This document shows, piece after piece, positions 9,448 through 19,418 of a DNA stretch of 64,000 bases. A program made the position numbers and the translations under genes. Source of the stretch: Planctomycetota bacterium (GTDB taxonomy: Bacteria; Planctomycetota; Planctomycetia; Planctomycetales; Planctomycetaceae). Numbering within the stretch: the stretch's first letter is position 1; each line of letters opens with the position of its first letter. The notes beneath the pieces are model-generated. The model made no database searches. It saw nothing but the letters and a program-made list of their open reading frames with translations, and had not been told where the DNA came from. The stretch covers positions 65,390-129,389 of the forward strand of contig JAFEBS010000054.1 in NCBI GenBank assembly GCA_018242525.1, given 5' to 3'.

Positions 9448-10479
9448 ATGTCAGTAAATACTGCGAACGACGATGCGACCGCAGTCGCCCGGCTGCGTGA
9501 GGCGCGGACAAAAATCAAGCAGGAACTCGGCAAGGTTGTGATCGGCCAGGATGACATCATCGATTCCCTGTTGATCGGGATGCTTTGCCGTGGGCACATC
9601 CTGCTGCACGGCGTCCCCGGGCTGGGGAAGACCCTGATGGCGCGCACCCTGGCCAGGACACTGGAAATGGAGTTCCGCCGGATCCAATTCACGCCGGATC
9701 TGATGCCCGCCGACATCACGGGTACGGACGTGATGGAGGAAGACCAGGTGACGGGCAAACATAGCGTCTCCTTCCTGAAGGGGCCGATCTTCACCAACTT
9801 CCTGCTGGCAGACGAAATCAATCGCACGCCTCCAAAAACGCAAGCGGCTCTGCTGCAGGCGATGCAGGAAGGTGAGGTCTCGGTGGGACGCGAAACGTAC
9901 AAGTTGAAGCCACCGTTCTTTGTCGTGGCCACTCAAAATCCGATTGAAATGGAGGGAACATATCCATTGCCAGAAGCGCAACTGGATCGCTTCATGTTCA
10001 ACCTGAAGGTCAAATACCCGACCGTGACCGAGGAAGTTCAAATCATCAAGGGAACGACCAGCAACGTGATTGCATCCGCCGGTGCGGTGTTGAACTCTGA
10101 AGAGGTCTTACGGCTGCAGGATCTGGTTCGCGGCGTCCCGATCGCCGACAGCGTTGTCCGTTACGCGGCCCGACTGGTCGCCGCCACCAGGCCGGGAATG
10201 AGCGAGTCCGGTGCCAGTTCCAAGGCGCTCGAACAGATTCACAAGTACATTTCCTATGGTGCCAGCCCTCGCGCGTCGCAGTTCCTGGTTCTGGGCGCGA
10301 AGGCTCGGGCCATCCTGGCAGGCCGGTACCATGTCGATTTCGACGATGTCAAATCCGTCGCACATCCTGTCCTCAGGCATCGCCTGGTCCTGAACTTTCA
10401 CGCCCGTGCCGACAGCATCGACAGCGATGGCCTGGTGAACCGACTGCTGGAAGCCGTGCCGAATGAGGAAAAGCGGTAA
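9448..10479 (+). CDS. moxR: MoxR family AAA+ ATPase
   Basis: A cytoplasmic AAA+ ATPase of about 343 residues, the usual MoxR length. It shows Walker A GVPGLGKTL, Walker B LLADEINRTPPKTQAALLQAMQE, sensor ATQNPIEMEGTYPLPEAQLDRFMF, and the C-terminal lid domain. MoxR proteins act as chaperones with vWA proteins, and the next genes encode DUF58 and vWA proteins, so this is a canonical MoxR-vWA operon. Starts at TTG 9430, ATG 9436 and ATG 9448 are all possible; 9448 has GGACGA a few bases upstream. Its stop overlaps the next start (TAATG), indicating translational coupling. Confidence 0.95.
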   Translation: MSVNTANDDATAVARLREARTKIKQELGKVVIGQDDIIDSLLIGMLCRGHILLHGVPGLGKTLMARTLARTLEMEFRRIQFTPDLMPADITGTDVMEEDQVTGKHSVSFLKGPIFTNFLLADEINRTPPKTQAALLQAMQEGEVSVGRETYKLKPPFFVVATQNPIEMEGTYPLPEAQLDRFMFNLKVKYPTVTEEVQIIKGTTSNVIASAGAVLNSEEVLRLQDLVRGVPIADSVVRYAARLVAATRPGMSESGASSKALEQIHKYISYGASPRASQFLVLGAKARAILAGRYHVDFDDVKSVAHPVLRHRLVLNFHARADSIDSDGLVNRLLEAVPNEEKR

Positions 10480-11366
10480 TGGCCATCCGAACCATGACGG
10501 ATCCCGCGCTCTTTTCCCGACTCGATAATCTTGAGTTGCGGGCTCGCGGTATCGTCGAAGGATTTCTGCACGGATTGCATCGCAGCCCGTTTGTGGGGTT
10601 TAGCGTTGAATTCGCGTCGCACCGGGAATATGCCCAGGGGGACGACCTGCGTCATGTGAACTGGAAATTGTACGCCCGAACCAGGCGGCTTTACGTTAAG
10701 GAGTTTGACGCCGAAACGAATATGAACCTGCATCTGCTGGTCGACATCAGCGGTTCGATGGAATGTGCCAGCAAGGGACGCAGCAAGCTGTCGTATGGCA
10801 CAACGCTCGCCGCCGCGCTCTGTCACCTGGCGCTCAAGCAACATGATGCGGTGGGGATTACGCTGTTTGCTGATGAAGTTGTCGCTCACCTGGAACCCAG
10901 GGCGAAGCCGCATCAACTGGACGAAGTCCTGCGGGTGATCGCCACAACCAGGGCGCGGCCCCGGTCAGACGCCTCGCGGGCATTGCGGCAGGCGGCGGAA
11001 TTGTGCAGCCACCGCGGCATGGTGGTGGTGGTCAGTGATTTCTTCGACGACATGGCCGCCATCACCCGGGGATTGGACCAGTTGCGGTATCGCCAGCACG
11101 AAGTGCTGGCCTTTCAGATCTGGGATCCCTGGGAGCGCGATCTGCCTCTCGATGGAAACATCAGCTTTAAAGACATGGAAACGAACGAAGAAATCACGAC
11201 ACATGCGGAAGGGGTTCGTGAAAAATACCTGTTGGCTGTGAATGACTGGCGGCAAGAGTTTGCTCGAGCCTGCCTGAACCGCGGAGTTGACCGGGTGGAA
11301 GTGACCACCGATGACGCACTGGACCAGGCACTGCTCGACTACCTTGTCAAACGATCCAAGGCTTGA
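10479..11366 (+). CDS. DUF58 domain protein with vWA-like fold
   Basis: A 295-residue DUF58 protein, the usual partner of MoxR. It has the family block HREYAQGDDLRHVNWKLYAR followed by a vWA-like region with an intact metal-binding MIDAS motif DISGSM (D-x-S-x-S) and a VVSDFFDD segment. There is no membrane helix, so it is probably cytoplasmic or peripheral. The ATG overlaps the moxR stop. By family knowledge, MoxR remodels such vWA proteins to assemble or activate a target complex; the target here is unknown, but the following membrane vWA proteins are obvious candidates. Confidence 0.94.
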   Translation: MAIRTMTDPALFSRLDNLELRARGIVEGFLHGLHRSPFVGFSVEFASHREYAQGDDLRHVNWKLYARTRRLYVKEFDAETNMNLHLLVDISGSMECASKGRSKLSYGTTLAAALCHLALKQHDAVGITLFADEVVAHLEPRAKPHQLDEVLRVIATTRARPRSDASRALRQAAELCSHRGMVVVVSDFFDDMAAITRGLDQLRYRQHEVLAFQIWDPWERDLPLDGNISFKDMETNEEITTHAEGVREKYLLAVNDWRQEFARACLNRGVDRVEVTTDDALDQALLDYLVKRSKA

Positions 11367-11399
11367 GATACGACTGTACTCGCAGATTGATGACTTTCC

Positions 11400-13520
11400 A
11401 TGACAAGCTTCGTTCAAAACTCGTTCCTGGCAGGCCTGGCCGCGTTGGCGGTACCGATCCTGATCCATTTGTTCTTTCGCCTGAAGACAAAGCGGGTCGA
11501 ACTGGGAACGATTCGCTTTCTGCGTGTGGTCATGGAGGAAAATGCCCGGCGGCGAAAGGTCATGCGCTGGTTGCTGCTGGCACTGCGAATGGCCTTCGTC
11601 GCGTTGCTGGTCGGATTGTTTGCCCGTCCCTATTTGCGGGCCGCCGCGACAACAGGTCAAAAGGAATTGCTGGTGATCCTGATTGATCAATCGGCGACCA
11701 TGCAACTCAAGGGAGAACGAAGGCGGTTATTGGATCACGCCGTGGCCGAAGCGAGGAAGCTGATCGAATCGGCGGCCTCGGGAACACGGTTTGAAGTGGC
11801 GTTATTCGATCATCAGATTCGGCCACTGGTCGTCAAGGACGAAAGCGGGGCGACCAGAAGCGAATCGATTCTGTCTCAACTGCAGGTCCCCCCGACGACA
11901 TTCGGAGCAACAAATTACGGCTCTGCGATCGCCTGGGCGCGTGACATTTGCGTGAAGGCACCCGCGGGCGGCAAACAAGTTCACTTATTTACGGATCTGC
12001 AGCGTTCAGGCCTCGACTGGACCGAAGTGGAGCCGTTTCCCGAGGATGTTCAAGCGCACCTGCACGACCTGGGAAATGCCGTTGTCAATAATGTCGCCGT
12101 CGCTGAAATCCGGACTCCGAAGTTGTGGATTCATCCTGGAGACGCGCCGGTTCTGCAAACGTCGATCCAGTACAACGGTGCCGTTTCCCTCAATGATGTT
12201 CCGATTGTCCTGGAAGTTGGGCGAGTTGATGGAAACGTCAAACCCGGAGTGACCGGAGAACCAGATTCACCTGTCAAGTCCGCCGACTTTGCCAGGCTTT
12301 CGGAGCGGATTACCAAGCGCGAACGGGTGAAACTTGAGCCAGGTGCCACGGTCACCCTCGATTTTGAACTGCCTCCACTCAGCGAAGGACTCTGGCAGGG
12401 TCGGATCACGGCTGAGTACGACGACGATCAGGCCTTCGACAATCAACGGTTCCTGGCGATTGCAGCGACACCAGCCTATCGAATTCTGGTGTTGAACGGA
12501 GGCGACAGTGACTCAGCATTGTCCAGCGAGACGTACTTTCTGGAGACTGCCTTGAGGTTGGCGGTGCCGGGGGAATCGTTTCATGAAAGCCCATTTGCGC
12601 CGACCGTGATTCCATACACCGCAGGAACAGTTCTGCCAGATCTGGCGGATTTTGATGCCGTCGTCCTGGCCAACGTGGGCGAGTTGTCCAGGGACGATGC
12701 CGGGCGCCTGGCGCGGTCTGTCCGCCTGGGAGGCGGATTGCTGGTCTTTACAGGGGACAAGACAACTGCGGGCAGTTGCTCGGCCCTGGCCGATGAAGGA
12801 CTGACCGTTGGCACAATCCGCGATACGAAAGTGACTGTGGACCTGCCGTGGAAGCTGTCCAAATGGGATGAAACACATCCGGTGCTGCAACCGCTCAGCG
12901 ACCCCCAACACGGCGACCTGCGCCGACTGATTTTTGCCGCGTATACACAACTGAGCCCCGCACCCGGTGCCAACGTGCTGCTGGAGTTCGGGACCGGTGA
13001 CCCAGCCATCGTCGAGAGTCACGTCGGAGAAGGGAAAGTCATCTGGGTCACGGTTTCCTGCGGGCGTGACTGGAGCGATTGGTCACGCAGCCGCTTGTTC
13101 TTACCTTTGGTGCACCAACTGCTTGGCTACGAGGTGGGGTTGACTCAGGGGGGACGGGTACGAACCAGGATTATCGATTCAAATCCGACGAGTTCTGTGG
13201 AGGCCGGTCAGGTGCGAATGCCGCCGTCGGAGCAGCGCCAGTCCGTGTCGGTGCCGTTCGTTCCCGGGGTTTATCAACTTCCGCATTATTCGGAAGTCGT
13301 CAACACCAGTCCGCGAGAATCGGACGTTGACCGCTGCAGTCGCGAAGAATTCGAGAATCGATTTGCGATGAGGTTTGTGGACGAATCGGGCGTGGCGACG
13401 ACACCTGGCGTAGCCACGCACGCCGAGTTTCACCGGGATGAAATCTGGCATTGGGTTGCCTGTGCTTTGCTGGCCGTGCTGCTACTGGAAGGGTTTGTGG
13501 GGAACAGGACCACTGCGTGA
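11400..13520 (+). CDS. BatA-like membrane protein with vWA domain
   Basis: A 706-residue membrane protein. The first 80 residues hold the BatA N-terminal module with two membrane helices (FLAGLAALAVPILIHLFF and LLLALRMAFVALLVGLFA) and the intervening KRVELGTIRFLR motif. A vWA domain follows with MIDAS-like DQSAT, in which the last Ser of D-x-S-x-S is Thr. Around residues 420-550 a glutamine-amidotransferase-like Rossmann region (FDAVVLANVGELSRDDAGRL) is visible without a clear catalytic Cys. A third helix lies at the C-terminus (WVACALLAVLLLEGFVG). It sits in the MoxR-DUF58 operon and is a likely client or anchor of that complex. Confidence 0.9.
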   Translation: MTSFVQNSFLAGLAALAVPILIHLFFRLKTKRVELGTIRFLRVVMEENARRRKVMRWLLLALRMAFVALLVGLFARPYLRAAATTGQKELLVILIDQSATMQLKGERRRLLDHAVAEARKLIESAASGTRFEVALFDHQIRPLVVKDESGATRSESILSQLQVPPTTFGATNYGSAIAWARDICVKAPAGGKQVHLFTDLQRSGLDWTEVEPFPEDVQAHLHDLGNAVVNNVAVAEIRTPKLWIHPGDAPVLQTSIQYNGAVSLNDVPIVLEVGRVDGNVKPGVTGEPDSPVKSADFARLSERITKRERVKLEPGATVTLDFELPPLSEGLWQGRITAEYDDDQAFDNQRFLAIAATPAYRILVLNGGDSDSALSSETYFLETALRLAVPGESFHESPFAPTVIPYTAGTVLPDLADFDAVVLANVGELSRDDAGRLARSVRLGGGLLVFTGDKTTAGSCSALADEGLTVGTIRDTKVTVDLPWKLSKWDETHPVLQPLSDPQHGDLRRLIFAAYTQLSPAPGANVLLEFGTGDPAIVESHVGEGKVIWVTVSCGRDWSDWSRSRLFLPLVHQLLGYEVGLTQGGRVRTRIIDSNPTSSVEAGQVRMPPSEQRQSVSVPFVPGVYQLPHYSEVVNTSPRESDVDRCSREEFENRFAMRFVDESGVATTPGVATHAEFHRDEIWHWVACALLAVLLLEGFVGNRTTA

Positions 13521-13574
13521 TCGATGTCGGCCCGTGCAGGCGGCCGATTTCTCTGGATTTGTCGGAGCGTTCAA

Positions 13575-15830
13575 ATGAGTACGACAGCCGTTCGTGATGC
13601 TGCATTTCTGGTACGGTTTCAATCCATCTGGAGTCGTCGACGCCGTGCACAATTGGGGCAGGTGCTGGCGGGCACTGCACTTCTGGCCCTGGTCGGATTC
13701 GGCTGCGTCGCGGCGGCAGACTACGTCTGGGAACTGGATCACTCGGCGCGACTGGCACTTCTGGTCGTCGCGATTGCCGGACTGGTTGCCTACGCAGGCA
13801 GCGCCCTGTGGCTGACATTTCGGCAGTCAGGCCGGCCAACGACAGCCGCCGAGATTGAAAGGGCATTTCCCGTCCTGGGCCAGTCGGTTCGAACGACGGT
13901 CGAATTTGCAGGAATGGGTGCGGACCAGCAGAAATCCGAAGGAGTCGCACAGACGCTGGTCACGGCTTTGACCGAGCAAACACATCAGCGTGCCCTGCCC
14001 CTGACCATTGAAGATGTGATTCCGACGAGGCGACTGTGGATCCTGGCAGCAGGCGCTGCCACAAGCGCGGTGGTCTTGTTCGGAATTTCGGCCAGCAACT
14101 GGGAATGGAAGAACGCAACTCAGCGGGTTGTCCTTGCGGACTCCGCCTATCGTACGCTCGAAGTGAAGCCCGGGAACATTACCATTGATGAGGGGGCTGG
14201 CACGCAGATCGACGTCGCTTTAATCGGGAGAACCAACCGTGAAGTGGTCCTCTTCACCCGAATGGCTGACGGCGAAGGCAAGGAATGGATGGAGCGGGCG
14301 CTCAACGTTCACAGTGGTGCCTCCTCAAATCCATCGTCCCGACCGCATGTCGATCTGGTCGCCAAACTGGATCGCCTGACAATGCCGTTGGAATATCAAG
14401 TCGTCGCCGGGGAACTGAAAAGCCCGGTCTTTCGCATCGAGATCCGACATCCGTTGAGAATTGAGCAGATCAAGGTCGGCCTGACTCCACCGTCGTATAC
14501 CAGGTTGCCAACGACGGTCACCGAGGATGCAAATATCAGCGCACTGCAGGGGACGGTGGCACATTTCCAGGTTTCCTTTGACAAGCCTGTTAAGGAAGCC
14601 GCCATGATCCTCGCTCCTGGCCGGAGTGACAACGAGGAACCCGCCGAACCGGTTGTTGTGCCACTGGTTGCCAGCCATCCAGAATCCGAAGCCAGACCGG
14701 GCAGCGATCCCATTGCAACGATCTGGTCGGCGACGATTCCCCTGACGGAAAATCGCAACTACAGCATCGTTGCCGAAGCCGTCGATGGAACAAAACTGCC
14801 CGAAACAAAGCATCGCATTCGGGTGCGCGAAGATCAGCCGCCACAGGTCACTATTGAATCTCCGAATGATGCCGTCGAAGTGCATACCCTGGCGGAACTG
14901 CTGATGCGAATTCGCCTGCGTGATGATTACGGACTGTCGAAGTGCGGACTCATCTTCCAGATCAATAACGAGCAGGAAATTCCGCTGCTGGGCCAGGATT
15001 TTGAGCAGGCCGTGGCGGCGTCCCATGAGATTGCAGCCGCAGGGGCGTCGTCCCCCACAACGCAGGCCGCATTGGAAAAGGTGCTGCCGCTGGAACTGTT
15101 TGAGCTCACGCAAAAAGACAGCGTGATGTACTTCGCATTTGCGGAAGACAATCGCCCCGGCAGTCCGCAGCGCACTGAAACGGACATGCGGTTTATCGAC
15201 ATCCGGCCGTTCAAGCGGGAATACCAGGTGGTTGACCCGGATCCGATGCCCGGCATGGGTGGGGCGGGACTGAAGACGCTGGAAGAATTGATCCAGCGCC
15301 AACGGTTTGGATTGAATCGAACGATGCAGATTGAAAAGAGGGCGGCGGTTGGACGAAGTCCAGATGCGATGACCGTCGATCAACTCATGAAGTATGAAAC
15401 CGATCTGGCCACGAATGTCCGCGAAACGGCCGCGGGCCTTCAGGCGCGTGGATTCGACGATGTCGATTTGTTCTTCCAGGCAGAAGCGGCCATGTTGGCG
15501 GCGGTCGATTCTCTCTCCGTTGCCAAATGGGAAAACGCGACTTTGCAGATGCGCGATGCGCTCAAGGCACTGATCGAACAACGGGATCGGACTCGCTTGT
15601 TTCTGCTGAAGAATCCAGATCCACAGTTGCTGGCACAATTACGACAGTTCGATCGCCTGCAGGCTCAAAAGCTCCGTCGTCCAAAAACCGACAAGGAAGA
15701 GGCTCGGGAACTTATTCAGCGCCTGGAGACTCTGATTGCTGAAGAGAATCGGGTCATAGAGACCTTGTCAGATCAAAAGCCCGATCCTGACCCGGTTCCA
15801 GAACAGCCGTCGACGGAACCTTCGAATTAA
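13575..15830 (+). CDS. Large membrane-anchored protein of MoxR/vWA operon
   Basis: A protein of about 751 residues with two N-terminal membrane helices (AGTALLALVGFGCVAA and LALLVVAIAGLVAYAGSALWL), a third near 175-195, then a long extracytoplasmic region with beta-rich segments resembling Ig-like folds and a Gln/Glu/Arg-rich coiled-coil C-terminus. The layout is reminiscent of DUF4175-type proteins; this is not a firm assignment. ATG 13575 is preferred over 13524 because CGGAG precedes it by about 8 bases. It lies between the BatA-like gene and the 574-aa secreted coiled-coil gene, and the operon context suggests it forms the membrane scaffold of the MoxR/vWA system. Confidence 0.85.
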   Translation: MSTTAVRDAAFLVRFQSIWSRRRRAQLGQVLAGTALLALVGFGCVAAADYVWELDHSARLALLVVAIAGLVAYAGSALWLTFRQSGRPTTAAEIERAFPVLGQSVRTTVEFAGMGADQQKSEGVAQTLVTALTEQTHQRALPLTIEDVIPTRRLWILAAGAATSAVVLFGISASNWEWKNATQRVVLADSAYRTLEVKPGNITIDEGAGTQIDVALIGRTNREVVLFTRMADGEGKEWMERALNVHSGASSNPSSRPHVDLVAKLDRLTMPLEYQVVAGELKSPVFRIEIRHPLRIEQIKVGLTPPSYTRLPTTVTEDANISALQGTVAHFQVSFDKPVKEAAMILAPGRSDNEEPAEPVVVPLVASHPESEARPGSDPIATIWSATIPLTENRNYSIVAEAVDGTKLPETKHRIRVREDQPPQVTIESPNDAVEVHTLAELLMRIRLRDDYGLSKCGLIFQINNEQEIPLLGQDFEQAVAASHEIAAAGASSPTTQAALEKVLPLELFELTQKDSVMYFAFAEDNRPGSPQRTETDMRFIDIRPFKREYQVVDPDPMPGMGGAGLKTLEELIQRQRFGLNRTMQIEKRAAVGRSPDAMTVDQLMKYETDLATNVRETAAGLQARGFDDVDLFFQAEAAMLAAVDSLSVAKWENATLQMRDALKALIEQRDRTRLFLLKNPDPQLLAQLRQFDRLQAQKLRRPKTDKEEARELIQRLETLIAEENRVIETLSDQKPDPDPVPEQPSTEPSN

Positions 15831-15903
15831 CGTGACTGGATCATTGTGCAGATTCCAGCAGGTGGCAGCGCAACCTGCGTCGAACGAGAAATAAGGAAAT
15901 CCC

Positions 15904-17628
15904 ATGGTTGTCAATCGACGAATCATTGAGACTTCGTTTGCGATGTTACTGAGTTCTGGAATCGCGTTGGCACAAGACCGGCCAGCCGTGCCCGCAACGG
16001 GGGATGATACCACCGGAAGCGGACGACTCAGTTCTCGGGAGCTGAAGGAAAAACAGATCGATGTCTCGCTGGAAGCGCGTGACATTGAACGTATTCTGGG
16101 AAAACTTAAGAAAGCATCCGACCTGGCGAAGTCCCGGATTACCGAGGCTGCGGTGACGACCGAAACGGTGACCGCAGACCTCGACAAGGGGGATTCCGCC
16201 ACCGCTCAAGCCGATGCCAGACAGGCGTCCGAAATGTTCGCCGAGATTATCCTTCAGTTACAGGCGCTCCTGAAGGAGGAGACCCCGCAACAGATCGCCG
16301 AAGCGAAGCAGTTGGCAAACCAGCTCGCCAAACTGGAACGGGAATTCGCAGAGAAATATGAAGGGATGTTGAATCCCACCGGATCGGGCAAGGGCAAGGT
16401 TGATCCAAAATCGCAGGTTCGGCCTCAGCAACGGCCGAATGGACAGGGGGAATCAGGCAGCACCGATCCTCAGAATCAGAACGGATCATCCGGCACGACA
16501 GATCCCAGTCAGCCACCACCGGGAAAGGACGATCCCGGATCCGGCCAGGATCAACCGGCACCACAGTCATCCCAAACAGATTCCAACGACAAGGTCAAAT
16601 CGACTCCAGGTGCCGGCAAGTCAGCCGGAACCGACAAAAAAGACGAGAATGACAATTCATCAGGCGGCAACGCCAAGAAGCGCGAAGACGGTTCGTCACA
16701 AGACAACCCTCCAGTACCGACAGGCGGGAGCGACAGTGACGCCGACGATGGACAGAACAAAACCGGATCTGGTGGCGGTGCTGATCAGAAGGACGACAAA
16801 AATGGTGAGCGCCAAGGCAGTGGGATGTCCCGCGAGGAACTGCGGGAAGCGACCGCACGTCGTGCTCAACGCCTGGCGGAGACGGGAAAAACGTTGCAGG
16901 ACGTCCTCAATGCGATCGCCCGTTCAACTGATCCCGCCGACAAGGACGCGACCGCCAGAGTTCAGGAAGTGCTGAAGGAAATTGACGTCGACAAACTCGT
17001 CGAACAGATGGGGCAAGTCGGCGGAATGGTCCGCGCGAAGAACGACGCGGAGGCAAAACTATCGAGTCAGGATATCGCCGATCGATTGGAAATCATGGCC
17101 CAGCGTCTGGATGCAGCCTACCGCCTGATCGTGGCACCACAGGCTGAAGAGTTGCGAAAGCTCGAACTGGAACTGGTCAAACTCCGCGAGAAGCTTGAGG
17201 ATCTGCAAACCGAAGCGCAGATCGCGGCCTGGCACCGTGAGGCTCGTGAGTTGCTGGACACGGCCGACAAACTGGGGATCAGCGACCGTGCTCGCGATGC
17301 GCTGTTCGATGCCATGAAACAGGTCGGAATCAGCGTCAACGGCCGACAACACTCCTTCAACTGGGTGCTGATCAACAACCGATATGTCGCGCCGACAACG
17401 TACAGCAAGCCACTGCTCGATCTGCAGGAAGAATTGCAGGCACGCATTCAGAGTCTCCTGTTGGGTGACCTGCAACAGGATGCGGACGAGGCAACTCCGC
17501 CAAAGTACCAGGAACTGGTCGAACAATACTACAAGGTTCTGTCCCGGCAAGGTGGCTCGCCGGGTGCGGTTGAGAAATCGGTCCCGTCAACGAAGCCAGA
17601 CGAAAAAAAAGGCAAGAGCAAACTGTGA
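15904..17628 (+). CDS. Secreted coiled-coil protein with Ser/Gly/Asp/Gln-rich linker
   Basis: A 574-residue protein with a signal peptide (about 1-24, ending near GIALAQ). It has three parts: a helical N-terminal region (to about 150), an intrinsically disordered stretch from about 160 to 305 rich in Gly, Ser, Asp, Gln, Lys and Pro, and a long coiled-coil C-terminal part (about 310-560). AAGGA lies 7 bases before the ATG. No family is recognised; the disordered middle resembles linkers in large envelope complexes. Position directly after the membrane scaffold gene suggests a periplasmic partner of it. Confidence 0.85.
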   Translation: MVVNRRIIETSFAMLLSSGIALAQDRPAVPATGDDTTGSGRLSSRELKEKQIDVSLEARDIERILGKLKKASDLAKSRITEAAVTTETVTADLDKGDSATAQADARQASEMFAEIILQLQALLKEETPQQIAEAKQLANQLAKLEREFAEKYEGMLNPTGSGKGKVDPKSQVRPQQRPNGQGESGSTDPQNQNGSSGTTDPSQPPPGKDDPGSGQDQPAPQSSQTDSNDKVKSTPGAGKSAGTDKKDENDNSSGGNAKKREDGSSQDNPPVPTGGSDSDADDGQNKTGSGGGADQKDDKNGERQGSGMSREELREATARRAQRLAETGKTLQDVLNAIARSTDPADKDATARVQEVLKEIDVDKLVEQMGQVGGMVRAKNDAEAKLSSQDIADRLEIMAQRLDAAYRLIVAPQAEELRKLELELVKLREKLEDLQTEAQIAAWHREARELLDTADKLGISDRARDALFDAMKQVGISVNGRQHSFNWVLINNRYVAPTTYSKPLLDLQEELQARIQSLLLGDLQQDADEATPPKYQELVEQYYKVLSRQGGSPGAVEKSVPSTKPDEKKGKSKL

Positions 17629-17688
17629 TCGACTGAATCGGAGCCGAACACCTGAAATTGGACGGCGTGGTGGCGACGGGGACAAGCG

Positions 17689-18549
17689 ATGCTGGCAACT
17701 GCTTCAATACTGATATTGACGTCAATCGTCTTCGGACAGGTATCCGACGTATCAAAACCGGACGAGACCGAAGTTGTCCGGATTCTGGAGCCGTACTTTC
17801 AAGGGCAGGCCGCCAGTTATGAGTTCTTTCTGGACGCTGCACACACGCGGAAGGCACAGTTGGTCGAAAAGCCGGTCATGCGGTGGACGGCCGAAGGCAA
17901 CCTGGGAGCAGTCTGGGTATGGACGCTGCACGGGCGGGTCGAGGTGATCGGTTGCCTGGGGGCTTATGTGAACGCAGCCGGCAAGTACGAAGCGTTCCAT
18001 GAATTCCATTCCGCGACTCTGAAGCCACTGCAAAAGGTGGAAATCTCCAATGTCCGTACCTGGGAATCTCAAAAGCCTGGCGTCGAATTGAGACCGCTTG
18101 ACTCAGCGCCCGAACCGTCCGCCAGCGACAAATTGCGCCTCGTTCAGATGCGAACGATTGCTCGTGAATTTGAAGTCGAGCTGAATCCCGGCACGAAAAA
18201 AACGCATCAATTGCGGCTGGCAACCGCTCCGCTGTTTCGATATCAGAGCGACAATCCGGATCTGATCGATGGCGCGATCTTCAGCTACCTTCAGGACAAC
18301 GGCACGGACCCTGAATGCCTGCTGATGGTCGAGGCCCGAAAAGCCTCAGACGGCATTCAATGGTACTATGCACCGCTCCGCTTCACCTGGCGGCCCCTGC
18401 GGCTCACACACCGCAGTCAGGTTGTCTGGCAGGTTGCCGAGCACAACGAATTCTGGAAATCACGTATCCTGCGCGATCAGTATGTGACCTGTTCGCTGGG
18501 AGTCCTGAACCTGGATTCCATCCGCGGGACTCAGAAAGAGAATCCATGA
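17689..18549 (+). CDS. Secreted protein, copy 1 of a five-member local paralogue family
   Basis: A 286-residue protein with a signal peptide (cleavage near IVFG/QV). I recognise no named family. Its sequence blocks recur in four nearby genes: an N-terminal block PVMRWTA ... VWVWTLHGRVEVIG, a central REFEVEL-type helix, then LRLATAPLFRY and, about ten residues on, LIDGAIFSYLQDNGTDPE followed by LLMVEARK. The strongest shared pattern is DGAxF-x5-7-GTDPE-xxLxxEA. No membrane helix follows the signal peptide and no conserved Cys/His/Asp set suggests an enzyme. The stop overlaps the next start (ATGA), so copies 1 and 2 are translationally coupled. Confidence 0.85.
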   Translation: MLATASILILTSIVFGQVSDVSKPDETEVVRILEPYFQGQAASYEFFLDAAHTRKAQLVEKPVMRWTAEGNLGAVWVWTLHGRVEVIGCLGAYVNAAGKYEAFHEFHSATLKPLQKVEISNVRTWESQKPGVELRPLDSAPEPSASDKLRLVQMRTIAREFEVELNPGTKKTHQLRLATAPLFRYQSDNPDLIDGAIFSYLQDNGTDPECLLMVEARKASDGIQWYYAPLRFTWRPLRLTHRSQVVWQVAEHNEFWKSRILRDQYVTCSLGVLNLDSIRGTQKENP

Positions 18550-19364
18550 AAAACACTCTGCGACTTGGAATTGTCGTATTCCTTGTGGTCATGATCGGAG
18601 TCTCCCGAAGCGACGACAAGACCGATGAAGAATTCCGCGTCAAACAACTCGCTCGCTCGAAGTCCATCGCGGAATCGTTCGTGATCGTCAACGACATGGG
18701 GACCGCGTCCCGGCCGGCGCAGATGAGTGCCAAACCGTTGTTGAGGTACACCGATGCCACTCGACAGCAGGATGAGTCGGTGCTCTGGTTGTGGACCGAC
18801 AGAGAGCGGCCGATGGCCCTGATGGCAATTGAATACTACCCGAAACCTCCGCACGGGCCGCGCTGGCTCTACGAAATCGTGTCGCTGTCAGAATCAAAGA
18901 TCGGTGTGAAGCGCGAAGCGATCGATTGGAAGGCGCAACGGCCGGGGGCTGTCCGGAACGAGGTTCCCGATGGTCCGGAACCGTCCGACAAGCCGGCCCT
19001 GCGGCTGATTCAGGCTCGAAAACTTCGTCAGCGATTCACGGCGCACGAGAAAACTCCTGTTGAAGGAAGGATCGAATTACGGCCCCTGACGAATCCGATT
19101 TATCGATACAGAGATGAGGAGTCGGGGGTCGTCGATGGTGCCATTTTCGCGTTTGCCAATGGAACCAATCCGGAAGTTCTGCTGGTGCTGGAAGCTCGGC
19201 AGGACGCGGGTTCAAAATCCGCGGTCTGGAAGTACGGGTTCGCTCAAATGACGGGCGGCGAAGTTTATGCCAGTTTGGATGAGCGCGAGGTTTGGAGCCA
19301 GCCAGAGGCGGATCCTCCCGCCAGTCGTGATTCGTACGTCAACGGTTGGATCTCAGAGGAATAG
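18546..19364 (+). CDS. Secreted protein, copy 2 of the five-member paralogue family
   Basis: A 272-residue protein beginning MKNTLRLGIVVFLVVMIGVS, a signal peptide. The frame extends upstream to 18315, but ATG 18546 is chosen because it starts the signal peptide and overlaps the preceding stop (ATGA). Family blocks: PLLRYTDATRQQDESVLWLW, then MALMAIEYYP, LRPLTNPIYRY and VVDGAIFAFANGTNPE-VLLVLEARQ. Here GTDPE has become GTNPE. The following gene is the 908-aa vWA membrane protein. Function unknown. Confidence 0.85.
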   Translation: MKNTLRLGIVVFLVVMIGVSRSDDKTDEEFRVKQLARSKSIAESFVIVNDMGTASRPAQMSAKPLLRYTDATRQQDESVLWLWTDRERPMALMAIEYYPKPPHGPRWLYEIVSLSESKIGVKREAIDWKAQRPGAVRNEVPDGPEPSDKPALRLIQARKLRQRFTAHEKTPVEGRIELRPLTNPIYRYRDEESGVVDGAIFAFANGTNPEVLLVLEARQDAGSKSAVWKYGFAQMTGGEVYASLDEREVWSQPEADPPASRDSYVNGWISEE

Positions 19365-19418
19365 TGAATCGGAGTTGATCGCTCAAGTGACTCCGGATGA
19401 ACTTTGGATAATCGCACC

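Noticed and set aside
14325..15638. Antisense frame of 437 codons
   Set aside because: It mirrors the 13575-15830 membrane protein gene, has no recognisable motif and no plausible start.
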